Shown: positions 16,360 through 26,381, numbered from the stretch's first letter. The stretch: DNA of 58,494 nucleotides from RGIG3009 sp045541305 (GCA_045541305.1 JAZQIV010000118.1:1-58494); one strand, 5' to 3'. Numbers and translations are program-made. The notes: generated by a model not told the origin, from the sequence alone.

Positions 16360-17238
16360 TTATTCGCCGGATTTTCGATACACCGACGGGGCGACACCGT
16401 ACTGCCGCTTAAAGGCTCTTGTGAAACACGATAACGTGTCAAATCCTGCTTCACACGCAATCTCCGCAATACTGCGATCGGTGTGTTGTAACAAGTATTC
16501 CGCAAAATTTAATCGCGCTTGTGATATAAATTGTTGCGGAGACATATCCGTGAATGCATAGAAATAGCGCCGTAACGTGGCAGTACTGACAAAGCTTTGT
16601 TTGGCGAGATTTGCAAGCGTAAGCGTATGGCTGTCGCCGATATGCGTGGATATAAACTCCAGAGCGGGCAACAGCTTGGCAAACGATTTTTTGCGGGTAC
16701 GAATCCCATTATCGCGCTCAAACGGCAAACGGGAGAATTCTAAAATCAATTGCTGTAACAAAACACTCGCATAGCGATGTGAGTGTTTCTCACCACATTC
16801 GTATTCGGCAATACAACGATGCAAAATTTCCGCCAGATGCGGATACTCACTCGGCGAAAAAACGCCGCTGAAATGCACGTCCTTTTCGATCAAAGTGCAG
16901 AGGGCTGTATCCCCTTCCACTAACCCTTTGTACGGATCAAACGAGAGGTATTTCCAACACCCGGGGTCGTTTGCATCGCTGTTGGACAGATGCGGTTGAA
17001 ACGGTAAAACAACCTGGATGTCACCCGCCGTGTAGGAATAGCAACGGTTTTCGATAATACACGTGCCGCGACCTTTCACGCAAATGCCAATTTCCAGGCA
17101 ACGGTGGAAGTGCAAGGCTGTGATCGCATCGGTACTCAGCATATACGATTTGTCGGTAAAAGTCAAACGCTCTGTGTTACCCAAATAGACAGGACTATAA
17201 TAACTTACCTTATCCGAAACCAGAGTATAATGCAACAC
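16360..17238 (-). CDS. AraC family regulator (rhamnose operon)
   Basis: About 293 residues. The N-terminal cupin half includes HFHRCLEIGICVKGRGTCII. The C-terminal AraC domain includes TLANLAKQSFVSTATLRRYF and IAEIACEAGFDTLSCFTRAF, then YGVAPSVYRK. No ATG fits. AGAAGG is followed by GTG (17238) and then TTG (17235), so the start is one of these; 17238 is taken here. It is the first gene of a regulator-rhaM-aldolase operon and divergent from the ADP-ribosylglycohydrolase-like gene, so it may control both sides. Confidence 0.88.
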   Translation of the reverse strand: MLHYTLVSDKVSYYSPVYLGNTERLTFTDKSYMLSTDAITALHFHRCLEIGICVKGRGTCIIENRCYSYTAGDIQVVLPFQPHLSNSDANDPGCWKYLSFDPYKGLVEGDTALCTLIEKDVHFSGVFSPSEYPHLAEILHRCIAEYECGEKHSHRYASVLLQQLILEFSRLPFERDNGIRTRKKSFAKLLPALEFISTHIGDSHTLTLANLAKQSFVSTATLRRYFYAFTDMSPQQFISQARLNFAEYLLQHTDRSIAEIACEAGFDTLSCFTRAFKRQYGVAPSVYRKSGE

Positions 17239-17338
17239 AATCACCTTCTAATGATTGATTTTGTCAAATATATGAAAGAAATTCGGTTGTCTTCTCCCCT
17301 GCCTTTGTTGTATGTTCAAAGAAAAGGGGGTTAACCGT

Positions 17339-18781
17339 ATGATACAATTTAACCGTGCAGAATTGCGTGATAAAATCGAAGGCTGCTGGATGGGTAAAAA
17401 CATCGGTGGCACGATGGGCGCTCCGTACGAAGGAAAAACCGAGATGCAGGATATTCGCGGTTTTGCTTCTGCGAAGGGCGATCCGTTGCCGAACGACGAT
17501 CTGGACCTGCAGCTGGTTTGGCTGACTGCCATGGAAGACGTCGGGCCGTACAGCTTGTCTGCCATGGATCTGGCAGAATACTGGATTTCCTACATCGGGC
17601 CGCATTGGAACGAATACGGCATTGGCAAAAGCAACCTGCGCATTGGTCTGCAGCCGCCGCTCTGTGGCAGCTGCAACAACGATTGGGCACACTCTAACGG
17701 TGCGTGGATACGCACGGAAATCTGGGCGTGTTTGGCACCCGGCAATCCGGACGTGGCGATTCAATACGCGTTTAAGGACGCTTGCATTGACCACGGCATG
17801 GGCGAAGGCACCTTTGCGGCCATCTTCTGTGCTGCTTTGGAAAGCGCTGCGTTTGTGGAAACCGACCTTCGCCGGCTGATCGATATCGGGTTATCAAAAA
17901 TCCCGCAAAACTGCCGCGTGGCACGCGCTGTCAATCTCCTGCTCAAATCATACGATGAAGGGTTGGATTGGAAAACCACGCGAAATTTGTTGGTGGAGGA
18001 TTCCACCGATCTGGGTTGGTTCGAAGCACCTGCAAACGTTTCGTTTGCATTGCTGGGCTTGTTATACGGCGATGGTGATTTCAAGAAATCCATGATCACC
18101 GCCATCAACTGCGGCGACGATACCGATTGCACCGCTGCTACGTTGGGCTCTATCCTGGGTATCATCCACGGCAAAAGCGGTCTGCCCGCCGATTGGTGCG
18201 ATTATATCGGCGAAAAGATCATCACTATTTCCATCGATAAAGGCACGCGCTATGACATTCCGAAAACATGTACCGAGCTGACAGATCGCGTGATGAACCT
18301 GATTCCCGTTGTTGCTGCTGCTAAAAAAACAAACGTTGTGCTGACAGAAAGCGAAACCGCAATTGACCGCACAGGATTGTCCGCGCTGGATGATCCGGCA
18401 GCCGGCAAGGCTCTTTGCAATCGCTCGGAATATTCCTTCGATACGAACCTGGGGTTTGCAACCGCAACCGTATCGTATGATCGATTTCCTCGCTTACATC
18501 CCGGTGAGTCGTTAAAGGTCAAGCTACACTTTCTTAACCGCTTTGGCATTCCGCACAACTTATCCGTGCGTTTTGTGTTGCCCGACGGTTTTACTGTGGG
18601 CGGTGACAAAAGCGTGTATTTGCAGCATTTAAGCGCCCATAACGGCCTTATTGGTGCCGGCGATGCCGAGTACACGATCACCGCCGGCGAGCATACCGAA
18701 AGCTACAACCGTGTAATCGTGGAAGTAATCGCGGAGGGGCGGCCGTCGATCGGACTTTTGGAAATGGTGATTCTTGGCTGA
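17339..18781 (+). CDS. ADP-ribosylglycohydrolase family protein with C-terminal extension
   Basis: A 480-residue protein. Residues 1 to about 310 have the all-helical DraG fold: EGCWMGKNIGGTMGAPYEG, an Asp-rich metal site NDDLDLQLVW, and the C-terminal metal motif NCGDDTDCTAATLGSILG. The family removes ADP-ribose from proteins or small molecules, but many bacterial members beside sugar genes have untested substrates. Residues 350-480 form an added beta-rich region not usual for DraG. The ATG at 17339 follows AAAGGGGG at good spacing; an earlier in-frame ATG lacks one. It is divergent from the AraC-rhaM operon. Confidence 0.85.
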   Translation: MIQFNRAELRDKIEGCWMGKNIGGTMGAPYEGKTEMQDIRGFASAKGDPLPNDDLDLQLVWLTAMEDVGPYSLSAMDLAEYWISYIGPHWNEYGIGKSNLRIGLQPPLCGSCNNDWAHSNGAWIRTEIWACLAPGNPDVAIQYAFKDACIDHGMGEGTFAAIFCAALESAAFVETDLRRLIDIGLSKIPQNCRVARAVNLLLKSYDEGLDWKTTRNLLVEDSTDLGWFEAPANVSFALLGLLYGDGDFKKSMITAINCGDDTDCTAATLGSILGIIHGKSGLPADWCDYIGEKIITISIDKGTRYDIPKTCTELTDRVMNLIPVVAAAKKTNVVLTESETAIDRTGLSALDDPAAGKALCNRSEYSFDTNLGFATATVSYDRFPRLHPGESLKVKLHFLNRFGIPHNLSVRFVLPDGFTVGGDKSVYLQHLSAHNGLIGAGDAEYTITAGEHTESYNRVIVEVIAEGRPSIGLLEMVILG

Positions 18782-18830
18782 TAGCCTTTTTATCAAAACG
18801 ATTACAATAATCGAAATACGCAAAGTGAAA

Positions 18831-18870
18831 TAAGCGGGTGGATAGTCCAAGGTGGCTATCCACCCGCTTA
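18831..18870. terminator. Bidirectional terminator
   Basis: A perfect 15-bp stem, TAAGCGGGTGGATAG with its complement, and a 10-nt loop. It lies between the converging ADP-ribosylglycohydrolase and GH3 genes. T-richness on each side is moderate. Confidence 0.75.
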
Positions 18871-18875
18871 TTGTT

Positions 18876-20555
18876 TTACAGCTCAATACCGCTGAGTTCG
18901 AGGTACCGTTTTACTTCGGGCGGATACAGTTCATAAGGATGTGTTCCTTCGAACGGAATCTCGCCATACATGGCGGCAACAATCGCCTCCATGGTGAAAG
19001 GACTGGGATTATACGCATTGATAAAGGTAGAAAAGGCTGCGTAGAAATCGTAGTACATAAAGGGAGAACCAAGACCCACTCCGACCGATTTTTCGGCACC
19101 GGCCGTCAAGGCTTGGTGGAATACGTTGATTTGGTCATCGTGGAAGGACGGTAAACCGCCACCACCGCGCATAATGTATCCGGCATAAATGATCAAATCG
19201 TTATTCGCTGCCAATTCCTCGATTTCTGCACAGGAAATATAATCCTTCAGACCATGTTGCAAATGTACCTTTGCCCCACGTTTTTCGAAGGCGGAAGCCA
19301 TCACGTCCAGCCGCTTATACGGAAGCGTTTCGTGGCCCGTGTAGATGATAGCAACGTTGCGAATGGCTTCCTGCTTGAGCGGGAACAGGTTGTTCTTATC
19401 GCACACCAACGTGACTGCTTTTTCGGCAACCTTTTTATTGAATGCTTGCGTACGACGAATGCAGTCTTCCAGTTCATCATCGCTGTCATTGGTGATTTGA
19501 TAATCATCATCAAATACACCGAGTTTTTCTTTGAGATCCAACACACGTTGACAAGCATCGTCGATACGCTCCATCGGAATCTCACCGCTGAGGACGGCTT
19601 CTTCAATGGCTTCAAAATATCCGTCACGAACCGCCAAAACAACGTCGTTACCGGCTTTGATTGCTTCCACGTACACACGGTTCAAATCGCCGTTAAACAT
19701 GGCAAGCAGGCTCTTCATGGTGATGCCGTCGGTGATCGCAACACCTTTAAAGCCCATCTCCCCTTTCAGCAGTTCCGTGATTACTTTATACGAAACAGTT
19801 GCGGGGCGATAATGTCCGTTCACTTTGCTGTTATCGTACGCCGGGAATGCGGTGTGGGCGATCATGACCGAGTCAACACCCGCATCGATCATTTGCTGGA
19901 AAACCTTGCCGCGTTCTTGCTTCCATTCTTCGTAAGGCAGCACCATCATATTTGCGGCTGTATGTGCATCGCGATATTCAAACGGATCGTGACCGGGGAA
20001 ATGCTTGGCCGTTGCTGCACAACGTTTGGATTGAATACCCTTCATATCGGCAATCGCCATGCGTACCAAACGCTCGGGATTATCTGAATAACGGCGACCC
20101 AAGCAGATGGAGCTGAAACGGCTCGGCAGATCCACCTCCGGCGACCACAGCCAGTTTGTGCCGACGAATTTCAAATGCTCGGCACGGAGCACACCGGCTT
20201 CGTACGCAATCTCTTCCGAATCCGTTGCTCCCATGGTAACAGGGTCCATGATAAACGGAAACTCGCTAAAGCTGTTCATGATACCGTTGGTGGAATCCAT
20301 TGCGGCCATGACAGGCACTTTGAGTTTCGTGTTCATATCCTTCAAAAAGGCATTCCATTTTTTGCGGTTGGTGATTTCTTCACTGGCCGCTTCATCATTC
20401 ATGTTGATAACGCCCATTTCGATGTTACCAAGACTCCACACAAAACCGTACGGATATTTTTCCAGGTCCAGCAAATCGTGATTCATACCTCTACCAAGAG
20501 CGGTCTGTCCGATTTTCTCACGTAACGTTAATTCGCTTAATAAAGGTTTACGCAT
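18876..20555 (-). CDS. Glycoside hydrolase family 3 (beta-N-acetylhexosaminidase-like)
   Basis: A 559-residue GH3 enzyme without a signal peptide. The barrel has AATAKHFPGHD (about residue 195), the His-containing loop EYRDAHTAANM, SVMIAHTAFPAYD and GFKGVAITDGITMKSL, where the Asp is the expected nucleophile. The KHFPGHD plus His-loop arrangement is the NagZ-type signature. A C-terminal GH3 domain follows from about residue 370. Being probably cytoplasmic, it would release N-acetylhexosamine from imported oligosaccharides and feed NagA/NagB. The ATG at 20555 overlaps the upstream stop by 8 bp; an ATG at 20561 is too close to GGGAG. Confidence 0.82.
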   Translation of the reverse strand: MRKPLLSELTLREKIGQTALGRGMNHDLLDLEKYPYGFVWSLGNIEMGVINMNDEAASEEITNRKKWNAFLKDMNTKLKVPVMAAMDSTNGIMNSFSEFPFIMDPVTMGATDSEEIAYEAGVLRAEHLKFVGTNWLWSPEVDLPSRFSSICLGRRYSDNPERLVRMAIADMKGIQSKRCAATAKHFPGHDPFEYRDAHTAANMMVLPYEEWKQERGKVFQQMIDAGVDSVMIAHTAFPAYDNSKVNGHYRPATVSYKVITELLKGEMGFKGVAITDGITMKSLLAMFNGDLNRVYVEAIKAGNDVVLAVRDGYFEAIEEAVLSGEIPMERIDDACQRVLDLKEKLGVFDDDYQITNDSDDELEDCIRRTQAFNKKVAEKAVTLVCDKNNLFPLKQEAIRNVAIIYTGHETLPYKRLDVMASAFEKRGAKVHLQHGLKDYISCAEIEELAANNDLIIYAGYIMRGGGGLPSFHDDQINVFHQALTAGAEKSVGVGLGSPFMYYDFYAAFSTFINAYNPSPFTMEAIVAAMYGEIPFEGTHPYELYPPEVKRYLELSGIEL

Positions 20556-22416
20556 CGTCATTTTCTCCCATCTCTTGTGCATCTAACATTTGTTTGCGGC
20601 GAATCAGCAACACAGTTACCAGCACAGCGACCGCTACCAGTACAATACCGCCAATCACAATCAACCACACACCATTGCCGCCATCGTCGCGCGGCGTAAC
20701 GTTGCTGTTAACTTCGGTTGTTGTCACATTGGCATCATTTGATTGTGTTGAAAGGGTAACTTCAACATCGGAAGTACTCTGAGTTTCACCATTCTGGGTT
20801 TTAGAGGCTGTAGTTTTCGTTCCGGTTTTCGTGGGTGAAGCGCCATCTTTAGTGGTAGTGGTAACACGATTTTCAGCAGTAGTCGTAGTTGTGGTTTTTT
20901 TGGATGTTGTCGTTGTATTTGAAACAGCGATCGGCGTATGTAAACCCGTGTCTTTTACAGCTTTAACAATCTCATTCAAATCAAAGGATTCGCTCGCCAC
21001 TTTCAACATCGATTGATACTTGGAATTCTGTGAACCAATTAATGTGAATTTACTGTTCGCATCCACGGTTGTTGAAGTTTCCCCTATCACCGACTGCGGT
21101 TGCTGCCACTGTTCAAAGCTGTACGAATAAGCAGGAGCTTCTCCCCAACGGGCAAACTCGACGCTGGCGTTCAAGAAATAATAGTGGTTCTTATCAATCG
21201 TTGTTTTTGCACGCAGTGATTTCAAGGAAGCTTGCGGCATAACATAAGCAGCACCTTGAGCACCGTTATGGAACATGGTGTTGTTGGAAATGGTCATTTT
21301 CCAAATCGGCGAATTATAGCCGTACGCTAAAATATCGGTAGCCGCCAACTTGCCGGGACGTGCATCTGTTCCCCATCCCTCACCTTGATTTAAGAGAATA
21401 TTATCGATGAACAACAAATTGTTAACACCATTGCCGGAGCTGGCTGCTCCGCTCCAAATTTCCAAAGCCTGCGTATTGGTCACAAAAACGTTCTCTTTAA
21501 CCGTAATATTGCGCCAAATGCCGTCGTTGTTTTTAATATTTGATCCACCATGGCCTTGACAAGTAAATGCTACATCATACGTATCTCTGAAAACGTTACG
21601 TTCCACCTGAACGTTCACACCACCATCGTACAACTCAATGGCGTTACCGGCTTTAGTAAAGTTTGCTTCATCAATCACGCAGCCGCCGATGTTGTCAAAC
21701 ACGCAGTTCTTGATCGAAACATTATTTTTGGCGGTACCTTTTGCCCAGCAAATACCATAACCGGCATCACGTATATGCAAATCATGGAAATCCATATTCG
21801 GTTGAATACGAATAAGAGAATCAGCATGCGTGTTAACGGTCAACGCGCCCAAAGCAGCATACGGATCCTTACTGCTTTTTACATAGATTCTGGAACCGTT
21901 GATATAAAAATCATACTCGTTTTTGCACGAAGCTGCATCTTTGCAGCGAATACCGTGTTTGACACCTTTAGCATCTTCCAGGTAACCAACATTCGCATCT
22001 TTGTTTTGTACGCCGTCATATTTGCCGTTTTCACCTAAATTGAACATGTAAAAGTTTCCGGATTTTGACCAAGACGACTTGATAATTTTAGCATTACTGA
22101 GAATCGGCAACGCACCCTCACCGTAAGCGCCGACATCTACTCTCTTCGTGTTAGTGGTATTATATGTAATGGGTAAAAACGAACCGTAAAAAATGTCACC
22201 ACGGCGGAATAATACGGTATCGCCGCCGTATAACATCGTAGAATTCAATTTAAACAGCGACATCGGCGACGATTCGCTCAAACCGTCGCCGGTTCCATCG
22301 GATGCTACATAAAGCACCTTACTGCCGGCGGCACTCACTTGCACAGTCGGGAAACTGACGCAACAAACGCATAGCAGTAGCAACACAACAAAGACCGAAA
22401 GAAACTTGTTTTTCAT
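20548..22416 (-). CDS. Secreted membrane-anchored right-handed beta-helix protein
   Basis: A 622-residue exported protein. The signal peptide is about residues 1-30 (FLSVFVVLLLLCVCC...VSAAG). A domain beginning VLYVASDGTGDGLSESSPM follows and runs into parallel beta-helix repeats to about residue 430. A Thr/Ser/Lys stalk spans about 500-580. One transmembrane helix (GGNGVWLIVIGGIVLVAVAV) and a short cytoplasmic tail end the protein. It is probably a polysaccharide lyase or glycan-binding protein displayed on the membrane; catalytic residues were not identified. It shares the N-terminal module with the beta-helix protein at 36.9 kb. Confidence 0.8.
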   Translation of the reverse strand: MKNKFLSVFVVLLLLCVCCVSFPTVQVSAAGSKVLYVASDGTGDGLSESSPMSLFKLNSTMLYGGDTVLFRRGDIFYGSFLPITYNTTNTKRVDVGAYGEGALPILSNAKIIKSSWSKSGNFYMFNLGENGKYDGVQNKDANVGYLEDAKGVKHGIRCKDAASCKNEYDFYINGSRIYVKSSKDPYAALGALTVNTHADSLIRIQPNMDFHDLHIRDAGYGICWAKGTAKNNVSIKNCVFDNIGGCVIDEANFTKAGNAIELYDGGVNVQVERNVFRDTYDVAFTCQGHGGSNIKNNDGIWRNITVKENVFVTNTQALEIWSGAASSGNGVNNLLFIDNILLNQGEGWGTDARPGKLAATDILAYGYNSPIWKMTISNNTMFHNGAQGAAYVMPQASLKSLRAKTTIDKNHYYFLNASVEFARWGEAPAYSYSFEQWQQPQSVIGETSTTVDANSKFTLIGSQNSKYQSMLKVASESFDLNEIVKAVKDTGLHTPIAVSNTTTTSKKTTTTTTAENRVTTTTKDGASPTKTGTKTTASKTQNGETQSTSDVEVTLSTQSNDANVTTTEVNSNVTPRDDGGNGVWLIVIGGIVLVAVAVLVTVLLIRRKQMLDAQEMGENDDA

Positions 22417-22585
22417 TTGACCCCATCCCTTCTTTTTCAAAAAGCGTGACCTTTGAAAGCGATACGTGTTTCTCATTAAAAATCTATATTATTAACGACA
22501 GGAAGACCATCGTTCATATTCCATGTAATTCTTACAGACCAATGCAATATTCAAGTAAAAATTTGTTGTAAGGTGTAAAAAATTT

Positions 22586-22622
22586 TCTGCGCCGAGAGAT
22601 TCTGCCGAACCTCTCGGCGCAG
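22586..22622 (-). terminator. Intrinsic terminator after the solute-binding protein gene
   Basis: Stem CTGCGCCGAGAG with its complement and an 11-nt loop. On the minus strand it is followed by GAAAATTTTTT. It suggests that the beta-helix and GH3 genes receive only read-through or start from their own promoter. I did not find a convincing promoter between 22417 and 22580. Confidence 0.75.
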
Positions 22623-22635
22623 AAAACATAAAAAC

Positions 22636-24201
22636 CTATCCTTGCGAGATCATAACATCAATGCAATTCTGGATACGAGCATTATAAGCGCTCGAAACCT
22701 GTACATAATCCTGCCCACGCAGAATCTTAGAGCTCATTTCGTTAATCAAAGTGTTAACATCAGTGGAAGCATCCGAATAAGAAGCAGCAGAATACGACTT
22801 CGGACCTGCCGTCATTTTGGCAATGATAGCCAGATCTTCATCCGAGTAAGTATATTTCTCTTTCACTGTAGATTTATACGTTGCGGAGAATTTTGCAAAT
22901 GCCAATGCCGCTTTGGGATTCTTAGAACCAACGCCGACACCGATACCGTAAATATAGGAACCTACCACATATCGTCCGTCTTTATTATCCGGTCCCAGCG
23001 GAGGCGGTACCATACCTAAGTTATCAACTTTCTTGGCAAACGCATTAGAAGTCGAAGCACCATCACCCAGCGTATAGTTCTCATACAGGTCGAAATAGAA
23101 ACCATGCCAAAACGCAGTCTTGCCCTGCAAGAACAAATTGGGAGTTTCGTCAGTACCTGCCAAATCAACATCCACAACCTTGTTCGGACCAAACGTTAAC
23201 TTCTGGAGGTACTTATAGGCGTTCATGTGAGCGGTACTCGTAATATTGGCCTTCGGTTTTTCAGGATCGGAATGGTCAATGTCTGTAGCGCCGTTCCAAC
23301 CGAGTACTTTCCACGGGACACGACCGTCACACAGCCAAATACCGTTTTTCACAAGCTTGGTACCAAGCTCATAGAATGTATCCCAGTTCCACTTTCCTTT
23401 TTCGTACAACTCGCGCGGATCATCCAAGCCGTTATCCTTAAAAATCTTTTTGTTGTAGAACAACGTGTACATCTGCGGAGAAAACGGACCGGCATACGGC
23501 ACAGCCGCATACAGACGGTTATTCCAGACAAAACTCATGGTCAGCTCTTCATCAAAACCGCCGTTTGCTTTTTTGGAAGAGTTATACCAGTCAGCCGTTG
23601 TTATGAGATCTTCGATGGGCTGAACCAGTTTTGTAATAACAATAGACGGGAAACGGAAGCCTTCAACCTGAATAATGTCGTACACTTCACCGGCAGCATT
23701 CTTCGCAGCCAGATCCTGAACGTAGGTCTGGAAGCCCAATTGCGAAACTTCAATTTTACATTTGTATTTCAATTGGAACTGTGCTACCAAACGTTTCATG
23801 GAATCCGTCATCGGCAAACCAATCGGGTACTTCAGCGTCGCATTGTTAAAGGTTAAACCGGATTCCAAACGGGTGGAACCCTTCTTGATAGTAACCGTTT
23901 TGGTGCTTTCACCGCTACCGGTCGTTGTAGTGCCACCTTTGGTGGTTGTAGCCGCGGTAGTGGTGTTCTTATCACCTTTTGCAGTGGTGGTATTTTTATC
24001 ACCTTTCGCAGTGGTGGTGGACTGCGTAGAATCATCTGTTGTTCCGTCAGCTTCGTCTGTTGATTGCGTATCATCGCCGGCGGCGGTCGTCGTAGTGGTA
24101 GTTGTGCTACCCTTGTCAGCATCCGCATCATCGCCACAAGCGGTCAACGAAATTAACAGCATCAAAGACAACAAGAGCGCTAATAAACGTTTAGCGTTCA
24201 T
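22636..24201 (-). CDS. ABC transporter solute-binding lipoprotein, Thr-rich linker
   Basis: A 521-residue family 1-type extracellular solute-binding protein. The lipoprotein signal ends at LISLTACG. Residues 30-105 are a low-complexity Thr stalk with a tandem TTTAKGDKN repeat encoded by a ~27-bp DNA repeat. The binding domain follows (FQLKYKCKIEV, EVYDIIQVEGFRFP, RLYAAVPYAG, GKWNWDTFYELGTKL). Sugar ligands are typical for this family. No permease gene is adjacent; the nearest unpaired permease pair is at 38.5-40.4 kb. GGAGGATAT precedes the ATG. Confidence 0.87.
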   Translation of the reverse strand: MNAKRLLALLLSLMLLISLTACGDDADADKGSTTTTTTTAAGDDTQSTDEADGTTDDSTQSTTTAKGDKNTTTAKGDKNTTTAATTTKGGTTTTGSGESTKTVTIKKGSTRLESGLTFNNATLKYPIGLPMTDSMKRLVAQFQLKYKCKIEVSQLGFQTYVQDLAAKNAAGEVYDIIQVEGFRFPSIVITKLVQPIEDLITTADWYNSSKKANGGFDEELTMSFVWNNRLYAAVPYAGPFSPQMYTLFYNKKIFKDNGLDDPRELYEKGKWNWDTFYELGTKLVKNGIWLCDGRVPWKVLGWNGATDIDHSDPEKPKANITSTAHMNAYKYLQKLTFGPNKVVDVDLAGTDETPNLFLQGKTAFWHGFYFDLYENYTLGDGASTSNAFAKKVDNLGMVPPPLGPDNKDGRYVVGSYIYGIGVGVGSKNPKAALAFAKFSATYKSTVKEKYTYSDEDLAIIAKMTAGPKSYSAASYSDASTDVNTLINEMSSKILRGQDYVQVSSAYNARIQNCIDVMISQG

Positions 24202-24236
24202 ACATATATCCTCCTTTCATGCGTGTAACGGGCTTA

Positions 24237-24266
24237 CCAACAGGAGGGGATTCCCCCTCCTGTTGG
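24237..24266 (-). other. Intergenic hairpin without T-run
   Basis: A 13-bp stem CCAACAGGAGGGG paired with CCCCTCCTGTTGG lies between the LPXTG gene stop and the solute-binding protein start. No T-tract follows on the minus strand, so it is more likely an mRNA-stabilising or partial attenuation hairpin than a full terminator. Confidence 0.6.
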
Positions 24267-24278
24267 TACCAAAGAGAA

Positions 24279-26303
24279 TTAGTTCTTAGCGGGGGAAGCT
24301 ACTTTCATCGTAACAAAAGCAGCACCGATCAACAAGGCAGCCACAAAGAAGAACACACTCTGTTCGCCGGTTGCGGGCAGATCAACGCCACCCTCGTTAT
24401 CGGAAGAGTTGTTGTCCGAAGCGTTATCATCCGTGGAAGCGCTGTCGTCATTAGTGGTATCATCGTTATTGGTATTATCGTTATTGGTGTTGTCGTTATT
24501 GGTGTCATCTTCTTCAGGAGCAGTTGTAGTAGCAACGATGTAATCGAAATAGTATTCGCCGTTTTCGCAAGTGTAGGTTAACAGGTTGTTATCCAAATCG
24601 AACACAGTGGGCAAATACACGGGAACAGCAGCAGCATCCAAAACGTACACCGATTCATCACCGAGTTCCATCGCAACGGAAATGGTGAATTTACGACCGG
24701 ACATATCGGTCACGGGGTTACCCTGGGCATCTTTGAAAACGATGTTGTACAAACCGTTCACAGCATACAGACCTTCGTCTTCTTCGATAACAGTCTTTTG
24801 AGCCGGGGTAAGTTCTTTCTTGGTCACGACCATAGATTCCACTTTGACATTGTTATCATAAGTGATCATATCAACTTTGATACCGGTTTCAGCATCGGTG
24901 AATTGTTTGGTATCGGTGGGATCTTCCGCTTCTTCACCGCGGACCTCGATTTCGGACAACCAAATACCGCCGTTCGCCCAAGAGCAACCGGTCAAGCTAT
25001 CCGCCGTGATGGTGCCAACAGGGCTGCCCAAGCCGTCACGGGTGTTGCCGGGGTCGCTACCCAACAGGTTCCATACGATCATGACATAACGAACCACTTT
25101 TTCCGAAGTAACCGCCATCTTGATAGACGTTTGATCGGTCGCATCGGACTCATAGTAAGCGATACGATTGTTCAGGATCGAACCATCATCCACCACACCG
25201 GCGTAGACGGACATACCGTAGATCATACGACCGTCGCCGCCGAGAGCCTGATCTTTACAAGTTTTTGCGAGCTGATACACAGCGACTTCGTTCAGAGTAT
25301 AATAGCCGCCTAAATCATACACGAAGGCATAGCGTTTTTTCGTGTGAACAGCAGCATTTCTGCCGGGGTTGTGAGCGCCCTCTGCATCAAACTTACCGTC
25401 CGTCCAAACAGGAGCCGCAGTAGCAATGTATTCGCCGGTCTGAATCTCCAGATCTTCAGCTTTGTAATCGTAATCTGCTTCGGTGTCGCCCCAATCCAAG
25501 TCGTGGGCAATCTGAGCCAAACGAACATTGGTGTTCCCCGCTAAGATGTTCGGAGATTGATTTTCGTCAGCAAAGATCTCAATTTCGGTAATGTTGATAC
25601 CGCCGCGAGGAGTCGTGATACCGGGCAACGGATTGTTGCCGTACGTGCCGGCAGCAGCGTAAGCGGCATCTGTGCTGGGAACCGAGCTGTTGCCAGGATC
25701 TGCACCGGATTTGTTGAACACGATCAACACGTAACGCACCTTTTTGTCGGATTCGATTGCCAAGGACGATTTAGCGTTCGCAGTGGCGGAGGTATAGTGT
25801 GCATACTCATAAGTATCCGCCAACAGCGTAGCAGCGGCGCTCACCGTGTCGGAGGCATACACGGTAAAGTCATAGAAGCACACGTTTGCCGCAGATGCGT
25901 ACAGGTTGATTTCGCTCAGATCATACAGATCACCCAAATCCATCCAGAACGCGATACGGCGATCAGCACCGAACGGAGCAGCCCAAACGTTTGCATATGC
26001 CTGATTATTGTGCGCCAGCGTGGTTGTATCACCATCGCACAAGTTTTTGGGATAGAACGGTTTGCTGCTATCGTAGAAATAGCTGGAGATAGCACCGTAA
26101 TTGTACGTATCATCCCAAATTTTTTGATCGTAAGCGATCTTGTAGGCAGTAAAATTGGTTGTTTCGGTCAAAAGGTTGGTTTGTGCCGGGGGTGTTGCAG
26201 AACCGTCAGCGGTTACGTTGAAAACCAGCATCGACGAAAGCAGCAACGTAATTGCTCCTATCAGGGACAGGATCTTTAGGGTTTGCTTGCGAGTTTTTGT
26301 CAT
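24279..26303 (-). CDS. LPXTG-anchored surface protein with discoidin-like domains
   Basis: A 674-residue cell-wall protein. A signal peptide (about residues 1-33) is followed by two galactose-binding-like (F5/8 type C-like) modules, about 45-250 and 255-455, with DLGDLYDLSEINLYAS, FYDFTVYAS and VRYVLIVFNKSGADPGN. A third beta-rich region and an Asn/Asp/Thr repeat linker follow. The sortase signal is LPATGEQ, then a hydrophobic helix and a basic tail. Expected role: carbohydrate binding at the cell surface. It is a paralogue of the protein at 27-29 kb, sharing IWDDTYNYG near the N-terminus, but only this one has a wall anchor. Confidence 0.83.
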   Translation of the reverse strand: MTKTRKQTLKILSLIGAITLLLSSMLVFNVTADGSATPPAQTNLLTETTNFTAYKIAYDQKIWDDTYNYGAISSYFYDSSKPFYPKNLCDGDTTTLAHNNQAYANVWAAPFGADRRIAFWMDLGDLYDLSEINLYASAANVCFYDFTVYASDTVSAAATLLADTYEYAHYTSATANAKSSLAIESDKKVRYVLIVFNKSGADPGNSSVPSTDAAYAAAGTYGNNPLPGITTPRGGINITEIEIFADENQSPNILAGNTNVRLAQIAHDLDWGDTEADYDYKAEDLEIQTGEYIATAAPVWTDGKFDAEGAHNPGRNAAVHTKKRYAFVYDLGGYYTLNEVAVYQLAKTCKDQALGGDGRMIYGMSVYAGVVDDGSILNNRIAYYESDATDQTSIKMAVTSEKVVRYVMIVWNLLGSDPGNTRDGLGSPVGTITADSLTGCSWANGGIWLSEIEVRGEEAEDPTDTKQFTDAETGIKVDMITYDNNVKVESMVVTKKELTPAQKTVIEEDEGLYAVNGLYNIVFKDAQGNPVTDMSGRKFTISVAMELGDESVYVLDAAAVPVYLPTVFDLDNNLLTYTCENGEYYFDYIVATTTAPEEDDTNNDNTNNDNTNNDDTTNDDSASTDDNASDNNSSDNEGGVDLPATGEQSVFFFVAALLIGAAFVTMKVASPAKN

Positions 26304-26381
26304 GTTTCTACACTCCTTTTATATTTTTTAAGGGCCTCCTCACCCTTAGGTACCATTGGTTAAAAAACGAAATCCATCACC

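Noticed and set aside
19254..20087. Long open frame on the plus strand opposite the GH3 gene
   Set aside because: It is the codon-bias shadow of a well-supported gene, has no ribosome site and resembles no family.
23961..24017. Tandem ~27-bp repeats that might look like a CRISPR or minisatellite
   Set aside because: They encode the repeated TTTAKGDKN stalk of the solute-binding protein; there are about two copies and no spacers.
24445..24510. 15-bp repeated units (TNNDN)
   Set aside because: Low-complexity linker coding sequence of the LPXTG protein, not a regulatory repeat.
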